Positions 26,219-35,326 of a stretch of 64,000 nt of DNA are shown here, piece after piece. The notes under the pieces are model-generated. The model did no database searches. It was not told the DNA's origin and saw nothing but the letters and a program-made list of their open reading frames with translations. The stretch covers positions 2,666,001-2,730,000 of the forward strand of contig NZ_CP034464.1 of NCBI RefSeq assembly GCF_003955735.1, written 5' to 3'. The translations under genes and the position numbers were made by a program. Positions within the stretch are counted from its first letter, which is position 1, and each line of letters opens with the position of its first letter. Source of the stretch: Undibacterium parvum (GTDB lineage: Bacteria; Pseudomonadota; Gammaproteobacteria; Burkholderiales; Burkholderiaceae_D).

Positions 26219-27157
26219 ATGTCGGTAAAAATTTCTGACGATAAAATTCCCTATGCTAGCCGTATCGATTGGGATGATTTGCGCTATGTATTGGCATTGG
26301 CGCGTAGCGGCTCACTCTCGGCAGCCGCAAGAAGCTTGAGGGTGACGCATACCACGGTATTGCGTCGGCTTGATGTGATCGAAGAACGTTTGCAGGTGCG
26401 TTTGTTTGAGCGCCTGCGTAGTGGCTACCAAGCCACTGCCGCTGGCGAAACCTTAAGACTAAGTGCCGAGCAGTGCGAGCCGCTAGTGGCGCAGGCTGAA
26501 CGACATATTATGGGCGGCGATACGCGGCTAACTGGTAACTTGCGCGTTAGTACAGCACATGTATTGGCGCTGCATTTGTTGCCGTCAGCTTTGGCTTTGT
26601 TTCATGCTGAACACGCAAAAATCGTGGTGGAAGTAAGGGCCAGCCGAGAACGCGTCGATCTGGCACGGCGAGAGGCCGATATTGCCTTGCGTATGACCAG
26701 GGAAGTGCCAGATACTTTAGTCGGACGGCAACTAGGGCAAATACGGGTAAGGGTCTACGGCTGGCATCAGGACCCGCGTATCCTGGCTCTGCGCGGACAT
26801 GCATTGCCTGATATGGCCGGTTTACTTAGTGATTTTCCATGGATAGGATTTGATGGGCAGGACAGAATTTATGATCGGTGGATAGATGCGCATGTCGCGC
26901 TGAGTGCTATCGTGGCGCGTGCCGATCATTTTCCTAGTGCGCTGGCATTACTAAGAGCCGGATTAGGACTGACAATATTGCCAGAATTTGTCGCGCTTGA
27001 TACGCCGGGCCTGGTCGCTTTATCCGCGCCTATCGAGGCCTTGCAGACACCTCTTTGGATACTTACCCACGCCGATTTACGCAATACCGCGCGAGTGCGC
27101 GCCTTCATGCAGACGGTAGGAAACGGCTTAGAAAAAACTCTGGCTGCGATTTTGTAG
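26219..27157 (+). CDS. LysR family transcriptional regulator
   Basis: Regulator of 312 residues. The winged helix-turn-helix reads WDDLRYVLALARSGSLSAAA then VTHTTVLRRLDVIEERL, followed by the effector domain with LTGNLRVSTAHVLALHLLP and LRAGLGLTILPEFVA. The N-terminal WDDLRYxLAxARxGSLSAAAR variant is frequent in proteobacterial LysR proteins. It ends 7 bp from the convergent DUF1045 gene. No divergent partner stands close, so the target gene is not evident. Confidence 0.93.
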   Translation: MSVKISDDKIPYASRIDWDDLRYVLALARSGSLSAAARSLRVTHTTVLRRLDVIEERLQVRLFERLRSGYQATAAGETLRLSAEQCEPLVAQAERHIMGGDTRLTGNLRVSTAHVLALHLLPSALALFHAEHAKIVVEVRASRERVDLARREADIALRMTREVPDTLVGRQLGQIRVRVYGWHQDPRILALRGHALPDMAGLLSDFPWIGFDGQDRIYDRWIDAHVALSAIVARADHFPSALALLRAGLGLTILPEFVALDTPGLVALSAPIEALQTPLWILTHADLRNTARVRAFMQTVGNGLEKTLAAIL

Positions 27158-27164
27158 CGGCTGT

Positions 27165-27857
27165 CTACACTGGAAATTGATAGCGCTTAAGTAATCTGAA
27201 GTCTGCCCCTGGTTCATCTTCACAAAATAGTGCGATGCCCTTGATGCACATGCTTTCAGTGATCTGAAAGTGTTTGACCGCGGCATCGCGCAAAATGTTG
27301 GTATGCGTCTCATCGCAGTAAGTCATGGTGTCGCTGAGGGTGAGATGGAAGCGATATTCTTCTTCAGTATACGGATAACCCCAGCGCTGCATCAATTCTT
27401 GCTGGCGCAAACTGAGTGCCTGACTATTGCGTCTGGCCATTTCCGTGTTATTCAGTGGTGCACTCAATTCTGCAAACTGGCGCACGCAGCGCATCGCTAG
27501 GGCATCGAGCGATGGGCATTCGCAATTCGGGCGTAAACTCAGAAAACTCCCCATCCATAAGACTTGCGGTGAGGGGACGATGATAGGGCGTTGCTGGCTG
27601 CAAAAGCTGCTCAATTTTTCTTCTAAAACGGCGAGCGTATAACCCTGAGCGAGACGAAATGGTGCTTTTAAGGTGGCATGAAAACCATAGCGACGTGCAT
27701 CGCGGGTGTAATGATGGAGCAATTCTTTGCTCAGACCCGCGATAGGGACTTGTGCCAGCGCGCGCGAAGAGGCGCTATCCCGTCCTAACCATAGACTACC
27801 TGCCAGCCACCATTGGCTACCGGTTTCAGGTGCAAAATACAGCGCATAACGTGCCAT
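27165..27857 (-). CDS. DUF1045 phosphonate-metabolism-associated 2H phosphoesterase-like protein
   Basis: A 230-residue protein of the TIGR03223/DUF1045 family. The two histidine motifs YGFHATLKAPF and YRFHLTLS are the HxT pairs of 2H phosphoesterases. The family is normally encoded with C-P lyase genes; its exact substrate is not settled. The gene is divergent from phnM at 27988, and a strong Shine-Dalgarno AAGGAAG precedes its ATG. The C-P lyase core genes phnGHIJKL are absent from the window. Confidence 0.85.
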   Translation of the reverse strand: MARYALYFAPETGSQWWLAGSLWLGRDSASSRALAQVPIAGLSKELLHHYTRDARRYGFHATLKAPFRLAQGYTLAVLEEKLSSFCSQQRPIIVPSPQVLWMGSFLSLRPNCECPSLDALAMRCVRQFAELSAPLNNTEMARRNSQALSLRQQELMQRWGYPYTEEEYRFHLTLSDTMTYCDETHTNILRDAAVKHFQITESMCIKGIALFCEDEPGADFRLLKRYQFPV

Positions 27858-27987
27858 GTTTAAGTCTTCCTTAAAGGAAAGAATATTGCACTATTTTCTG
27901 TTAGCGATTGTTAGCGAGATAGATTAAAGCCAAGAAGGTGTGATACTGTGAATTGTTATACTTCCTCTATCTTGTCTTTGTTTGTCT

Positions 27988-29145
27988 ATGAAATCAAGCA
28001 TCAATCACTTATTTATTAAAAACGCACGTATTATCACTGCCGATGCGCTCGCCTATGGATCGCTAATGGTGCAAGATGGCCTGATCGCTGAGTTTGGCAG
28101 CATCGCAAGTTCGCCTGATCTAAGTATAGAGGACTGGCAAGGCGACTACCTGCTTCCAGGTTTGGTTGAGTTGCACACAGACAATCTCGAAAAACATTTG
28201 ATGCCGCGCCCCAAGGTGAATTGGCCAGTATTGCCCGCTATCTTGGCGCATGATGCCGAGATCGCAGCTGCCGGTATCACCACCGTGCTCGATGCGATTG
28301 CGGTAGGTGATCTGGATGCCAACAGCGTGCGTATGCAGACACTCAGCAGTTGCACCCAGGGTTTGCAAGAGGCCGCCGATGCGTCTTTATTGCGCGTCGA
28401 GCATTTTTTGCACATGCGTTTGGAATTGGCCGAGCCAGACTTAATCGATATGTTTAAGCCATTCTTGCATGATGAGCGTGTGAAGTTGGTGTCTCTCATG
28501 GACCATACTCCCGGGCAGCGTCAGTGGACTGATCTGCATCATTATCGCGTGTATGTCGGCGGCAAGCGCGGCTGGAGTGAAGAGAAAGTCGATTCCATGC
28601 TAGAGCATATGCGGGAACGCCAGCAGTTACATGCCGCCGAGAATCGCCAAAGAGTGGTACAGCTGTGTGCCGAGCGCGCTCATCCTATTTGCCTGGCGAC
28701 GCATGATGACACTACTCTGGAACACGTCAGTGAGGGCGTGGCCGACGGCGTCAGTGTTGCTGAATTCCCGACCACGCTGGCGGCAGCGCAGGCGGCCCGT
28801 GCGCATGGTTGGAGCATTATCATGGGCGCGCCGAATCGTGTTCGTGGCGGCTCGCATTCCGGCAATGTGGCCGCTAGTACTTTGGCACGTGCCGGTTTGC
28901 TCGATGTGCTGTCTTCTGATTACGTCCCCGCCAGTTTATTGCATGCGGCATTTTTGTTGCAGCAGGATGGTTTTAGTCTACCGCAAGCAATCGCCACCGT
29001 AACCCGCAATCCGGCCCGACTCATAGGCCTGCACGATAGAGGTGAAATCGCGCTGGGCTTAAAGGCTGACTTCATCCGGGTACGCATGCATGGACAGATA
29101 CCGGTGGTCATGGGTGTCTGGAAGGCGGGCCAGAAGATCGCCTAA
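27988..29145 (+). CDS. phnM: alpha-D-ribose 1-methylphosphonate 5-triphosphate diphosphatase
   Basis: Amidohydrolase-fold enzyme of about 385 residues that removes pyrophosphate from the phosphonate-ribose triphosphate intermediate, preparing it for C-P lyase. Metal-binding sites include GLVELHTDNLEKH (HxD-type) and LATHDDTT, with GSHSGNVAAS and SSDYVPASLL in the C-terminal half. An in-frame TTG at 27982 is less likely than ATG 27988. It is followed by a terminator at 29171. Without the C-P lyase core nearby its role is uncertain: the rest may be elsewhere on the chromosome or lost. Confidence 0.93.
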   Translation: MKSSINHLFIKNARIITADALAYGSLMVQDGLIAEFGSIASSPDLSIEDWQGDYLLPGLVELHTDNLEKHLMPRPKVNWPVLPAILAHDAEIAAAGITTVLDAIAVGDLDANSVRMQTLSSCTQGLQEAADASLLRVEHFLHMRLELAEPDLIDMFKPFLHDERVKLVSLMDHTPGQRQWTDLHHYRVYVGGKRGWSEEKVDSMLEHMRERQQLHAAENRQRVVQLCAERAHPICLATHDDTTLEHVSEGVADGVSVAEFPTTLAAAQAARAHGWSIIMGAPNRVRGGSHSGNVAASTLARAGLLDVLSSDYVPASLLHAAFLLQQDGFSLPQAIATVTRNPARLIGLHDRGEIALGLKADFIRVRMHGQIPVVMGVWKAGQKIA

Positions 29146-29170
29146 GCGAAAAAAAATGATAGCAAAACTA

Positions 29171-29206
29171 AAAAGCCCAAACCTGAATACGGTCTGGGCT
29201 TTTTTT
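29171..29206. terminator. rho-independent terminator after phnM
   Basis: Hairpin AAAAGCCCAaACC ... GGTcTGGGCTTTTTT with a 7-nt loop and a T run. It lies between convergent phnM and the lipoprotein gene and can serve both. Confidence 0.8.
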
Positions 29207-29224
29207 GATACAAATTAATGCGTG

Positions 29225-31174
29225 CTAGTTAATATTTAAGATGCCGCGTAGCTGATCCATCGCTACTCCATTCAGGCGCAATTCGCGGTTGGAATCGAGA
29301 CGGGCGCGGCCTCCTAGCATGACGTTGCTATCACGCTCTACATACACCCTGTCATTGCGCCACAGCGGGATTAACTCATCTGGCATTTTGGCGAAACTTA
29401 ATACCCGTGCATCTGCCTTGGTTTCGATTTTGTAGGCGGTATCGCTAACGCTGGTACATCCGTAGCTACTATTTGCGACATATCTGTCGACTGCAGTATC
29501 GTTGGCTACCACTTTGCAACGATAAATGCGCGCTTGTTTTTCGCTTGGATTGAACGCGACCCGATATCTACTGAGTGGATAAAAACTCACGGTGCCGGTT
29601 TTCCCGCCACTGGTATCGAGTATCGGATCGGCGGCAGTACCTAGTGTTATGGTTTTAAAATGCAAGCTATTTCTGCCGCCTATATACACGCCATCGGTCA
29701 AGGCACTTAGTGGGTAGCTGCTGATCATGTCATCTAAAGTAGTGGCCAATACCTGAGTACCGGTTGGCGCACCTAGTAGCATTTTATCTTCGCTTAAACT
29801 GCTATACGATAGTGGGTTTTCGATCTCGCTTGTAACATGGTAAAACAGCTTGGAGCCAGCGACGAATGCTACATCTAAGCCCGCAGTTGCTGGATCGGCA
29901 CCCCAGAATTTGTAGCTGCCATAATTCACATCTGCGTACGGAAATTTCCTAATTTCAGTGATCACATCTTTAATGTTTTTACCGCTAATATCTTTTACAG
30001 TGCGTACTGTTTTGCTTTTAAGTGCATCGCAGTAAGTTGAGAAATTTTCACCCGCGGCATTTCTGACTGTCGCGGTATTTTTGAAATCTGCTGGACATGC
30101 AAACCATGCTGTACCGGTAAAATACACTTCGCTGCGCCCCCAGTCGTTACCGCTAGATTTCTTGATGTCCTTTATCATTTGATAGCGTTGATCGGTATAA
30201 AAATACCTGCCTGTGGTCGCTGCGTCTTTGATATCGTCATCGGTCACCACAAATTGCCGCACAAAATAACTGATCTTGCCTAGGCTGTTGGCGTAACTGA
30301 ACCAGCGTACACTGGCGCCCGCTGTGAGTGCGCTCACATCAAGCTTGTCTTCGCTGTGATTTTTATCGTCTTCCAAAGCATCTTTCAGACTATCTTTGTC
30401 GATATGTGTGAGTTCTTTTATCTCCGCTACTGCAGCTGCCAGATCTGCCAGCGACAGTTTTCCACTCTTGAGTTTTTCCTGCAAAGACGCGAGCAGTTCC
30501 AATAAGCGTTTATTCAACAAAGCTTCTACTTGCGCCTTGCTGAGACTACTGTCGCTGTCCATCAGCGTTTTTAAATCGTCCAGATGCGCTTGTTTTATTT
30601 TGACCAATACGCGCCCCGCATCAGCCGCTTTCAGCGAGTCGTCATCCGTTTTTCCGACGATATTGTCTAGAGGCGAGCCGCTCAGTTTGAGCTGTTCTTT
30701 GACCGCTGCCACCGCAGCATCTACGCCGGCGCTAGGATTTTGCAGCAGATAGGTTTGCACCATGGTCGTCAAAGGGCTGATATAGCCAGTTTTGCCGGCG
30801 GGCGCACTCAGGGTGTAAGCCGTGCCTACCGTGCCTGTGGGATTGTCGGCATCTACTGCATCGGCGGGGATCTCGACTAGGATAGGAAATTTTGTGCCAT
30901 CTGTGCCCACGGGCACCAGTATAGTTGCCTTACCATTTGCGTCCGATTTGGCCGAGGTCGGCTCGTTGGTATCGCATTTTCCATTAAGATTAATGTCTAA
31001 ACAGGCGATGGCACCCTTGATGAGACCGTCATTGATAATGGTATCGTAACTGATGCCGCTAGGTGTAGGCGTGACGCTTGGCGTATCGTAGCTAGAACCA
31101 CTACCGCAAGCGATTAAACTGAGGGACAGGGCGAGCGCGGTCGCGCTGCCTAGTGGGGGCAATTGATGCTTCAT
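29225..31174 (-). CDS. large putative lipoprotein of unknown function
   Basis: A 649-residue exported protein. The lipobox LSLIAC followed by GSGSS gives a lipidated N-terminal Cys23. Residues 50-120 hold GAIACLDINLNGKCDTNEPT, an acidic DxNxNGxCD calcium-loop-like motif, followed by a carboxypeptidase-regulatory-like strand segment. A helical Ala/Leu/Lys region (about 150-280, with KLSLADLAAAVAEIKELTHI) follows, and the C-terminal 350 residues are beta-rich with paired cysteines and no known motif. It has a good Shine-Dalgarno (AGGAG). I do not recognise the C-terminal family. Likely cell-surface or periplasmic outer-membrane leaflet. Confidence 0.7.
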   Translation of the reverse strand: MKHQLPPLGSATALALSLSLIACGSGSSYDTPSVTPTPSGISYDTIINDGLIKGAIACLDINLNGKCDTNEPTSAKSDANGKATILVPVGTDGTKFPILVEIPADAVDADNPTGTVGTAYTLSAPAGKTGYISPLTTMVQTYLLQNPSAGVDAAVAAVKEQLKLSGSPLDNIVGKTDDDSLKAADAGRVLVKIKQAHLDDLKTLMDSDSSLSKAQVEALLNKRLLELLASLQEKLKSGKLSLADLAAAVAEIKELTHIDKDSLKDALEDDKNHSEDKLDVSALTAGASVRWFSYANSLGKISYFVRQFVVTDDDIKDAATTGRYFYTDQRYQMIKDIKKSSGNDWGRSEVYFTGTAWFACPADFKNTATVRNAAGENFSTYCDALKSKTVRTVKDISGKNIKDVITEIRKFPYADVNYGSYKFWGADPATAGLDVAFVAGSKLFYHVTSEIENPLSYSSLSEDKMLLGAPTGTQVLATTLDDMISSYPLSALTDGVYIGGRNSLHFKTITLGTAADPILDTSGGKTGTVSFYPLSRYRVAFNPSEKQARIYRCKVVANDTAVDRYVANSSYGCTSVSDTAYKIETKADARVLSFAKMPDELIPLWRNDRVYVERDSNVMLGGRARLDSNRELRLNGVAMDQLRGILNIN

Positions 31175-31404
31175 AGTGGCTCCTATTAGATGAGCAAACT
31201 AGTGCACAATTGTATTAACTATATTCTGTGACGCTGCTTGCTGAAAGTTGAGTGTAGGTCAGAGATTGAAAATTCACAAAGAATAAATGTCACTTATAGG
31301 TATTTTTTTGTCAGTTAATTTGTGCTCGATTTTAAATCTATAACAGGAGGGGAAAACAGTTTCCTCCTCCTCTCGCTTGAATTTGGCAGTTTAAAATTTT
31401 TAAC

Positions 31405-32346
31405 TCAGCCATCTAGGCAAATGCGTGTGATCAGGGTGCCCAATACAGTTTCGGCATTCTCATTTTCTACCTGGCAAGTGCCGGCATTTTCGTGCCCGCC
31501 GCCACCGTATTCCAGCATCAATGGGCCGATATTGGTTTTGGATGTGCGATTGAGTATGGATTTGCCGGTAGCAAAGACGGTGTTCTGATTTTTCAGACCC
31601 CACAACACGTGGATAGAGATATTTGTGTCTGGGAATATGGCGTAGATCAGGAAGCGGTTGCCAGCGTAAATAATCTCTTCCTTACGTAAATCCAGTACCA
31701 CCAGATTTTTGTGAACTGTGGCGCAGCGCAGGATTTGTTCTTTGCATTTCGCCTCGTGTTCAAAGTACAGATCGACCCTTTCTTTGACATCGGGGATCTG
31801 CATGATCTCATCTATGCCGTGATTTTTACAAAAATCAATCAGATCCATCATCAGGTTGTAATTCGAAATTCTAAATTCGCGGAAACGCCCCAGGCCGGTT
31901 CTGGCATCCATCAGAAAATTCAATAAATCCCAGCGCTGCGGATTGAGTACTTCATCACGGTTAAATTGGGCGGAATCGCCTTTGTCGACTGCCGCCATCA
32001 TCTCATCCCAAGAGGCCGGGAAGGCTTTGAGGCCGCCGTAATAGTTGTAGACGACTCTGGCCGCCGATGGCACATCCGGTTGTATCACATGGTTGGTCCG
32101 TGTTTCACTATTGCGCAGGGTCTCGGATAGATGATGATCGAAGGCTAGATGCACCCCTTCTACATACGGTAGATTGGTAGAAATATCGTTTTCTGTGACG
32201 GTAATTTTCCCATCTTGCATGTCTTTAGGATGAACGAACTGTATGTCGTCGATCAGATCTAGATGCTTGAGCAAGACGGCGCAGACTAGGCCGTCAAAAT
32301 CGCTGCGTGTGATGAGACGGAATTTTCTTGCGTGTATAGACATCAT
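31405..32346 (-). CDS. DHH-family phosphoesterase
   Basis: Cytosolic phosphoesterase of 313 residues. The DHH domain shows ITRSDFDGLVCAVLL (Mn-binding Asp), a DHH triplet in LAFDHHLSE, and the C-terminal DHHA1 domain has GGGGHENAGTC. The overall pattern recalls exopolyphosphatase-like and nanoRNase/c-di-AMP phosphodiesterase relatives, but the substrate cannot be assigned from sequence. It is transcribed alone. Confidence 0.85.
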   Translation of the reverse strand: MMSIHARKFRLITRSDFDGLVCAVLLKHLDLIDDIQFVHPKDMQDGKITVTENDISTNLPYVEGVHLAFDHHLSETLRNSETRTNHVIQPDVPSAARVVYNYYGGLKAFPASWDEMMAAVDKGDSAQFNRDEVLNPQRWDLLNFLMDARTGLGRFREFRISNYNLMMDLIDFCKNHGIDEIMQIPDVKERVDLYFEHEAKCKEQILRCATVHKNLVVLDLRKEEIIYAGNRFLIYAIFPDTNISIHVLWGLKNQNTVFATGKSILNRTSKTNIGPLMLEYGGGGHENAGTCQVENENAETVLGTLITRICLDG

Positions 32347-32368
32347 TGCCCCCGGGTGGTTGATGATA

Positions 32369-32447
32369 CTTAGTCAGCGATATTATTCAGCGATTTTATT
32401 CAGCAATTTTATTCAGTAATACTTGGTCAGCGATACTTGCTCAGCCT
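32369..32447. repeat. short tandem repeat, 13-bp unit
   Basis: Three direct units, ATTCAGCGATTTT, ATTCAGCAATTTT and ATTCAGTAATACT (32385-32423), flanked by two more diverged GTCAGCGATA units. It lies just upstream of the DHH phosphoesterase start at 32346 and could affect its promoter. Confidence 0.7.
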
Positions 32448-32659
32448 TATTAATCGGCGCGTTTGGGATGGTGTTTTTTTGCGGGTGTTGTCGCAAAACT
32501 CACTGTAGCCATTTTTTTGGGGAATGTCTATGAGTGCTTGTTGCAGGAGCGTCTGTATTTGCGCAGGTTTGCCCAAAAGCAAAATGTTGATGATAAAATG
32601 CCATGAAAATTCGCATCCTTGTTTAATCGCCGTCTGGCAAATTTAGCTAAAAAAACGCA

Positions 32660-33718
32660 ATGAAAAAATTACTCTGTAGCACAACACTCTTGGTGCTTTC
32701 CAGTCAGGCGATGGCAGTCGACACAGGATGCACGCAAATCCTCAAGGACAGTGAACGTTTGGCTTGCTATGACCAGGCCAGCGGCAGGACTGCTCCGATA
32801 GCGATTTTGCCACCGGATCAGGCGAGTGAAAAAAATGCCAGCGAGGCTAGCCAAGCAGCGGCTAAACAAGCGCAATACGAAAAAATTCGTCAAGAGCGCA
32901 TAGGTTCGAATATGGTCGATCGTTGGGAGCTCGATTCCAGCAAATCAACCGGGAGCTTTTTGCCACGCGCCTATAAACCCATGTATGTGTTGCCGGTGAC
33001 CTATACCAGTGAAATTAATAATAACCCTAGTTCGCCTTCGCCGAATCACACTTCTAAGAATACCGGCGCGCCTTTGAATCCGCTGGAAGCGAAATTCCAG
33101 ATCAGTTTGAAAGCCAAGCTGTGGGAAAATCCTCTGGGCCTGGATGCCAATCTGTGGGCCGGTTATACCCAGTCTTCGCGTTGGCAGGTGTACACGCCAG
33201 CTTTGTCGCGACCTTTCCGCGAAACTAATTATGAGCCAGAAGTGATGGCAGTGTTTCATACGCCATATGAAATTTTCGGTTGGCAAGGCCGCATCGCTGG
33301 CGTGAGTCTGACCCATCAATCGAATGGCCGGGCGCAACCTTTGTCGCGTAGCTGGAACCGCGTGATTGCTGAAATCGGTATGGAAAAAGGCGACTGGAGT
33401 CTGAGTCTGCGTCCCTGGTGGCGCATTAAAGAAGCTGCCGCGGATGATGATAATCCTGGCATAGAGAATTACCTAGGACGCGGCGAACTCTTAATCACGC
33501 GTGTGATGGGACATCATGTGTTCACTTTACGCGGCCGCCATAGTCTTAAGGGCGGTGCCGAGTCGCGTGGCTCAGCACAGCTCGACTGGGCTTTTCCGAT
33601 CGGTAGCGGGGTGCATGGCTACTTGCAATTGTTTACTGGTTATGGCGAAAGTATGATCGATTACAACGTCAAACAAACCAAGTTAGGCGTCGGAATCTCT
33701 CTGGTCGAGTGGCGCTAA
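32660..33718 (+). CDS. pldA: outer-membrane phospholipase A1 (OMPLA)
   Basis: Calcium-dependent outer-membrane lipase of 352 residues. After a signal peptide (MKKLLCSTTLLVLSSQAMA) and a helical, Ala/Gln-rich linker (about 50-85) comes the beta-barrel. The catalytic block is SLTHQSNGRAQPLSRSWNR, with the His-Ser pair of the OMPLA active site, and the upstream YTQSSRWQ supplies the Asn/Gln-type third residue region. The C-terminus VGISLVEWR is a terminal strand. The linker is longer than in E. coli PldA. It hydrolyses phospholipids that reach the outer leaflet. A terminator follows at 33766. Confidence 0.92.
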   Translation: MKKLLCSTTLLVLSSQAMAVDTGCTQILKDSERLACYDQASGRTAPIAILPPDQASEKNASEASQAAAKQAQYEKIRQERIGSNMVDRWELDSSKSTGSFLPRAYKPMYVLPVTYTSEINNNPSSPSPNHTSKNTGAPLNPLEAKFQISLKAKLWENPLGLDANLWAGYTQSSRWQVYTPALSRPFRETNYEPEVMAVFHTPYEIFGWQGRIAGVSLTHQSNGRAQPLSRSWNRVIAEIGMEKGDWSLSLRPWWRIKEAAADDDNPGIENYLGRGELLITRVMGHHVFTLRGRHSLKGGAESRGSAQLDWAFPIGSGVHGYLQLFTGYGESMIDYNVKQTKLGVGISLVEWR

Positions 33719-33760
33719 AACAGGTTTCGTTAGACTTGATTAGCTAAGCGAGAAAATAAC

Positions 33761-33800
33761 AAAAGCCTCCTGCTGCCATGCATCAGGAGGTATTTTTTTT
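33761..33800 (+). terminator. rho-independent terminator after pldA
   Basis: Stem CCTCCTG (33766-33772) / CAGGAGG (33784-33790) followed by an eight-T run at 33793-33800. Confidence 0.8.
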
Positions 33801-33810
33801 AAGGGCACCG

Positions 33811-33880
33811 CCAGCACGCATAGCCCATGCGGTCTGCAGGCCGGCATGCCCGCAAACCCGCATGGGATATGCGCGCTGGG
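33811..33880. repeat. REP-like palindromic repeat, copy 5
   Basis: Arms CCAGCACGCATAGCCCATGCGG and CCGCATGGGATATGCGCGCTGG around TCTGCAGGCCGGCATGCC. It lies between convergent pldA and the kinase gene. Confidence 0.8.
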
Positions 33881-33891
33881 CCTATGCCCAT

Positions 33892-35325
33892 TTATTTTCC
33901 GTGGGATTTTACGACGGTGACGGTGCATTCGGCTTCCGCCACGACTTGTGCCGAGACACTGCCCAGATAGCGCCGTATGCTAGAGCTGCCGCGTGAACCG
34001 ATGATGATGTGATCGACATTATTATTTTGTGCATAGTCGATGATGGCCGCGGCCGGATCGTGGGCCTCGAGCACGTGGAAGGTGATTTTATCGGGACTGA
34101 TATTGAGCGGCCTGGCCCAATGCTTGAGCTCTACCAATTGTTTGACGTGCACATTTTGCCCTTGCTGCACGATGCTGTCGTCCATCCCTATGCGACTGGT
34201 TTTGCGTATCGTCAGGCAGGCCAAGCGTGCGCCCGGTTCGGTTTGCAACATACGGCGGGTGATGGAACGCAGTTTGTCGGCCAAAGCCGTGGAGCCATTG
34301 GTCAGATCGAGCGCGGCCACGATGATGGGCGCTTGCGATAATTGTTCAGAGACACTGTGCTGCAAAACAGGCTCAGAACCTGCTGCATGAAAGCGCCTTT
34401 TTATGACTGCCAGATAGCCATCCTGCGCGATTTTTTCGGCGCGTGCGGTGAGCTGGATCTGCCCGGGATTTTGCAGCATAAATGCCAGTTGGGCCGCGGT
34501 ATCGAAGCGTGCGCCAGACTCTACCTCCAGGCAGCGCAAGATCACTTCTTGCAGCCATTTCGGGATGGCAGGATTGTGGCTGCGCGGCGGGATCGGATCG
34601 CGATACAGGCGCTTCTTTAATCCTGACACCGAGGTTGGGTGGCCATAAGGGCGCTCGCCAGTGGCCAGGTGATACAGCAAGACTCCGAGCGAAAACAAGT
34701 CGCTACGCGGTTCATTGCGCACCCCCAAGACTTGCTCGGGGGAGATATAGGGGCCGGTACCCATAGGCAGGCGGAATTCTTCATCGAGTAAATCGGGCAG
34801 CTTGTCATGTCGCGACAGCCCAAAATCGATCAGCACCGCGTTGCCGTCAGGGCGGAACATGATGTTACTGGGCTTGATGTCGAGATGGATCACGTGCTGT
34901 CTATGCAAATCTTGCAAGGCATGGGCGATCTTGATGCCGGTGCTGACCACTTCTTCTATCGGCAAGGGCGCTGCATCGAAACGACTGCGTAGCGAAACCC
35001 CGGCAATCTGCTCCATCACGATATACGCTTGGGCATCAAAATCACCCGCGCCAAAGTAGCGCGGCACATGCGGGCCCTTGAGCTTGGGCATGATCATCTG
35101 TTCCACTTCAAAGGCCACGATCGCGGTCGGGTCTTCGGTAGAGAACAGCAAGGGCACCTTCATGATCAGTGGTGGCAGTGCAACGTCACCTTCTGTTTGG
35201 TGACGGTTTTTTAAGTCGGTAACACTCCACAGCGCCGCCATGCCGCCAGTGTGAAGTTTCTCTTCTAAACGGTAACCGTCAAATTCCATACCGGCTTGTA
35301 AGCTGCGATGGCTGGACGGGCTCAA
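33892..35325 (-). CDS. serine/threonine kinase fused to a universal stress protein domain
   Basis: A 477-residue Hanks-type kinase with a C-terminal UspA domain. Kinase: glycine loop LHTGGMAALWS, ATP-binding Lys56 in IMKVP, catalytic loop HLDIKPSN (Asp149, with HLD instead of HRD, so a non-RD kinase), DFG at 167, and the GPYISPEQ activation segment. The C-terminal domain (about 330-477) ends with IIIGSRGSSSIRRYLGSVS, the G-2X-G-9X-GS nucleotide-binding motif of ATP-binding USPs. No transmembrane segment is seen, so it is soluble. The start is TTG at 35325, one base after the stop of the phosphatase gene, with GGAG in front. Co-transcription with the phosphatase is expected. Confidence 0.9.
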   Translation of the reverse strand: MSPSSHRSLQAGMEFDGYRLEEKLHTGGMAALWSVTDLKNRHQTEGDVALPPLIMKVPLLFSTEDPTAIVAFEVEQMIMPKLKGPHVPRYFGAGDFDAQAYIVMEQIAGVSLRSRFDAAPLPIEEVVSTGIKIAHALQDLHRQHVIHLDIKPSNIMFRPDGNAVLIDFGLSRHDKLPDLLDEEFRLPMGTGPYISPEQVLGVRNEPRSDLFSLGVLLYHLATGERPYGHPTSVSGLKKRLYRDPIPPRSHNPAIPKWLQEVILRCLEVESGARFDTAAQLAFMLQNPGQIQLTARAEKIAQDGYLAVIKRRFHAAGSEPVLQHSVSEQLSQAPIIVAALDLTNGSTALADKLRSITRRMLQTEPGARLACLTIRKTSRIGMDDSIVQQGQNVHVKQLVELKHWARPLNISPDKITFHVLEAHDPAAAIIDYAQNNNVDHIIIGSRGSSSIRRYLGSVSAQVVAEAECTVTVVKSHGK

Positions 35326-35326
35326 C

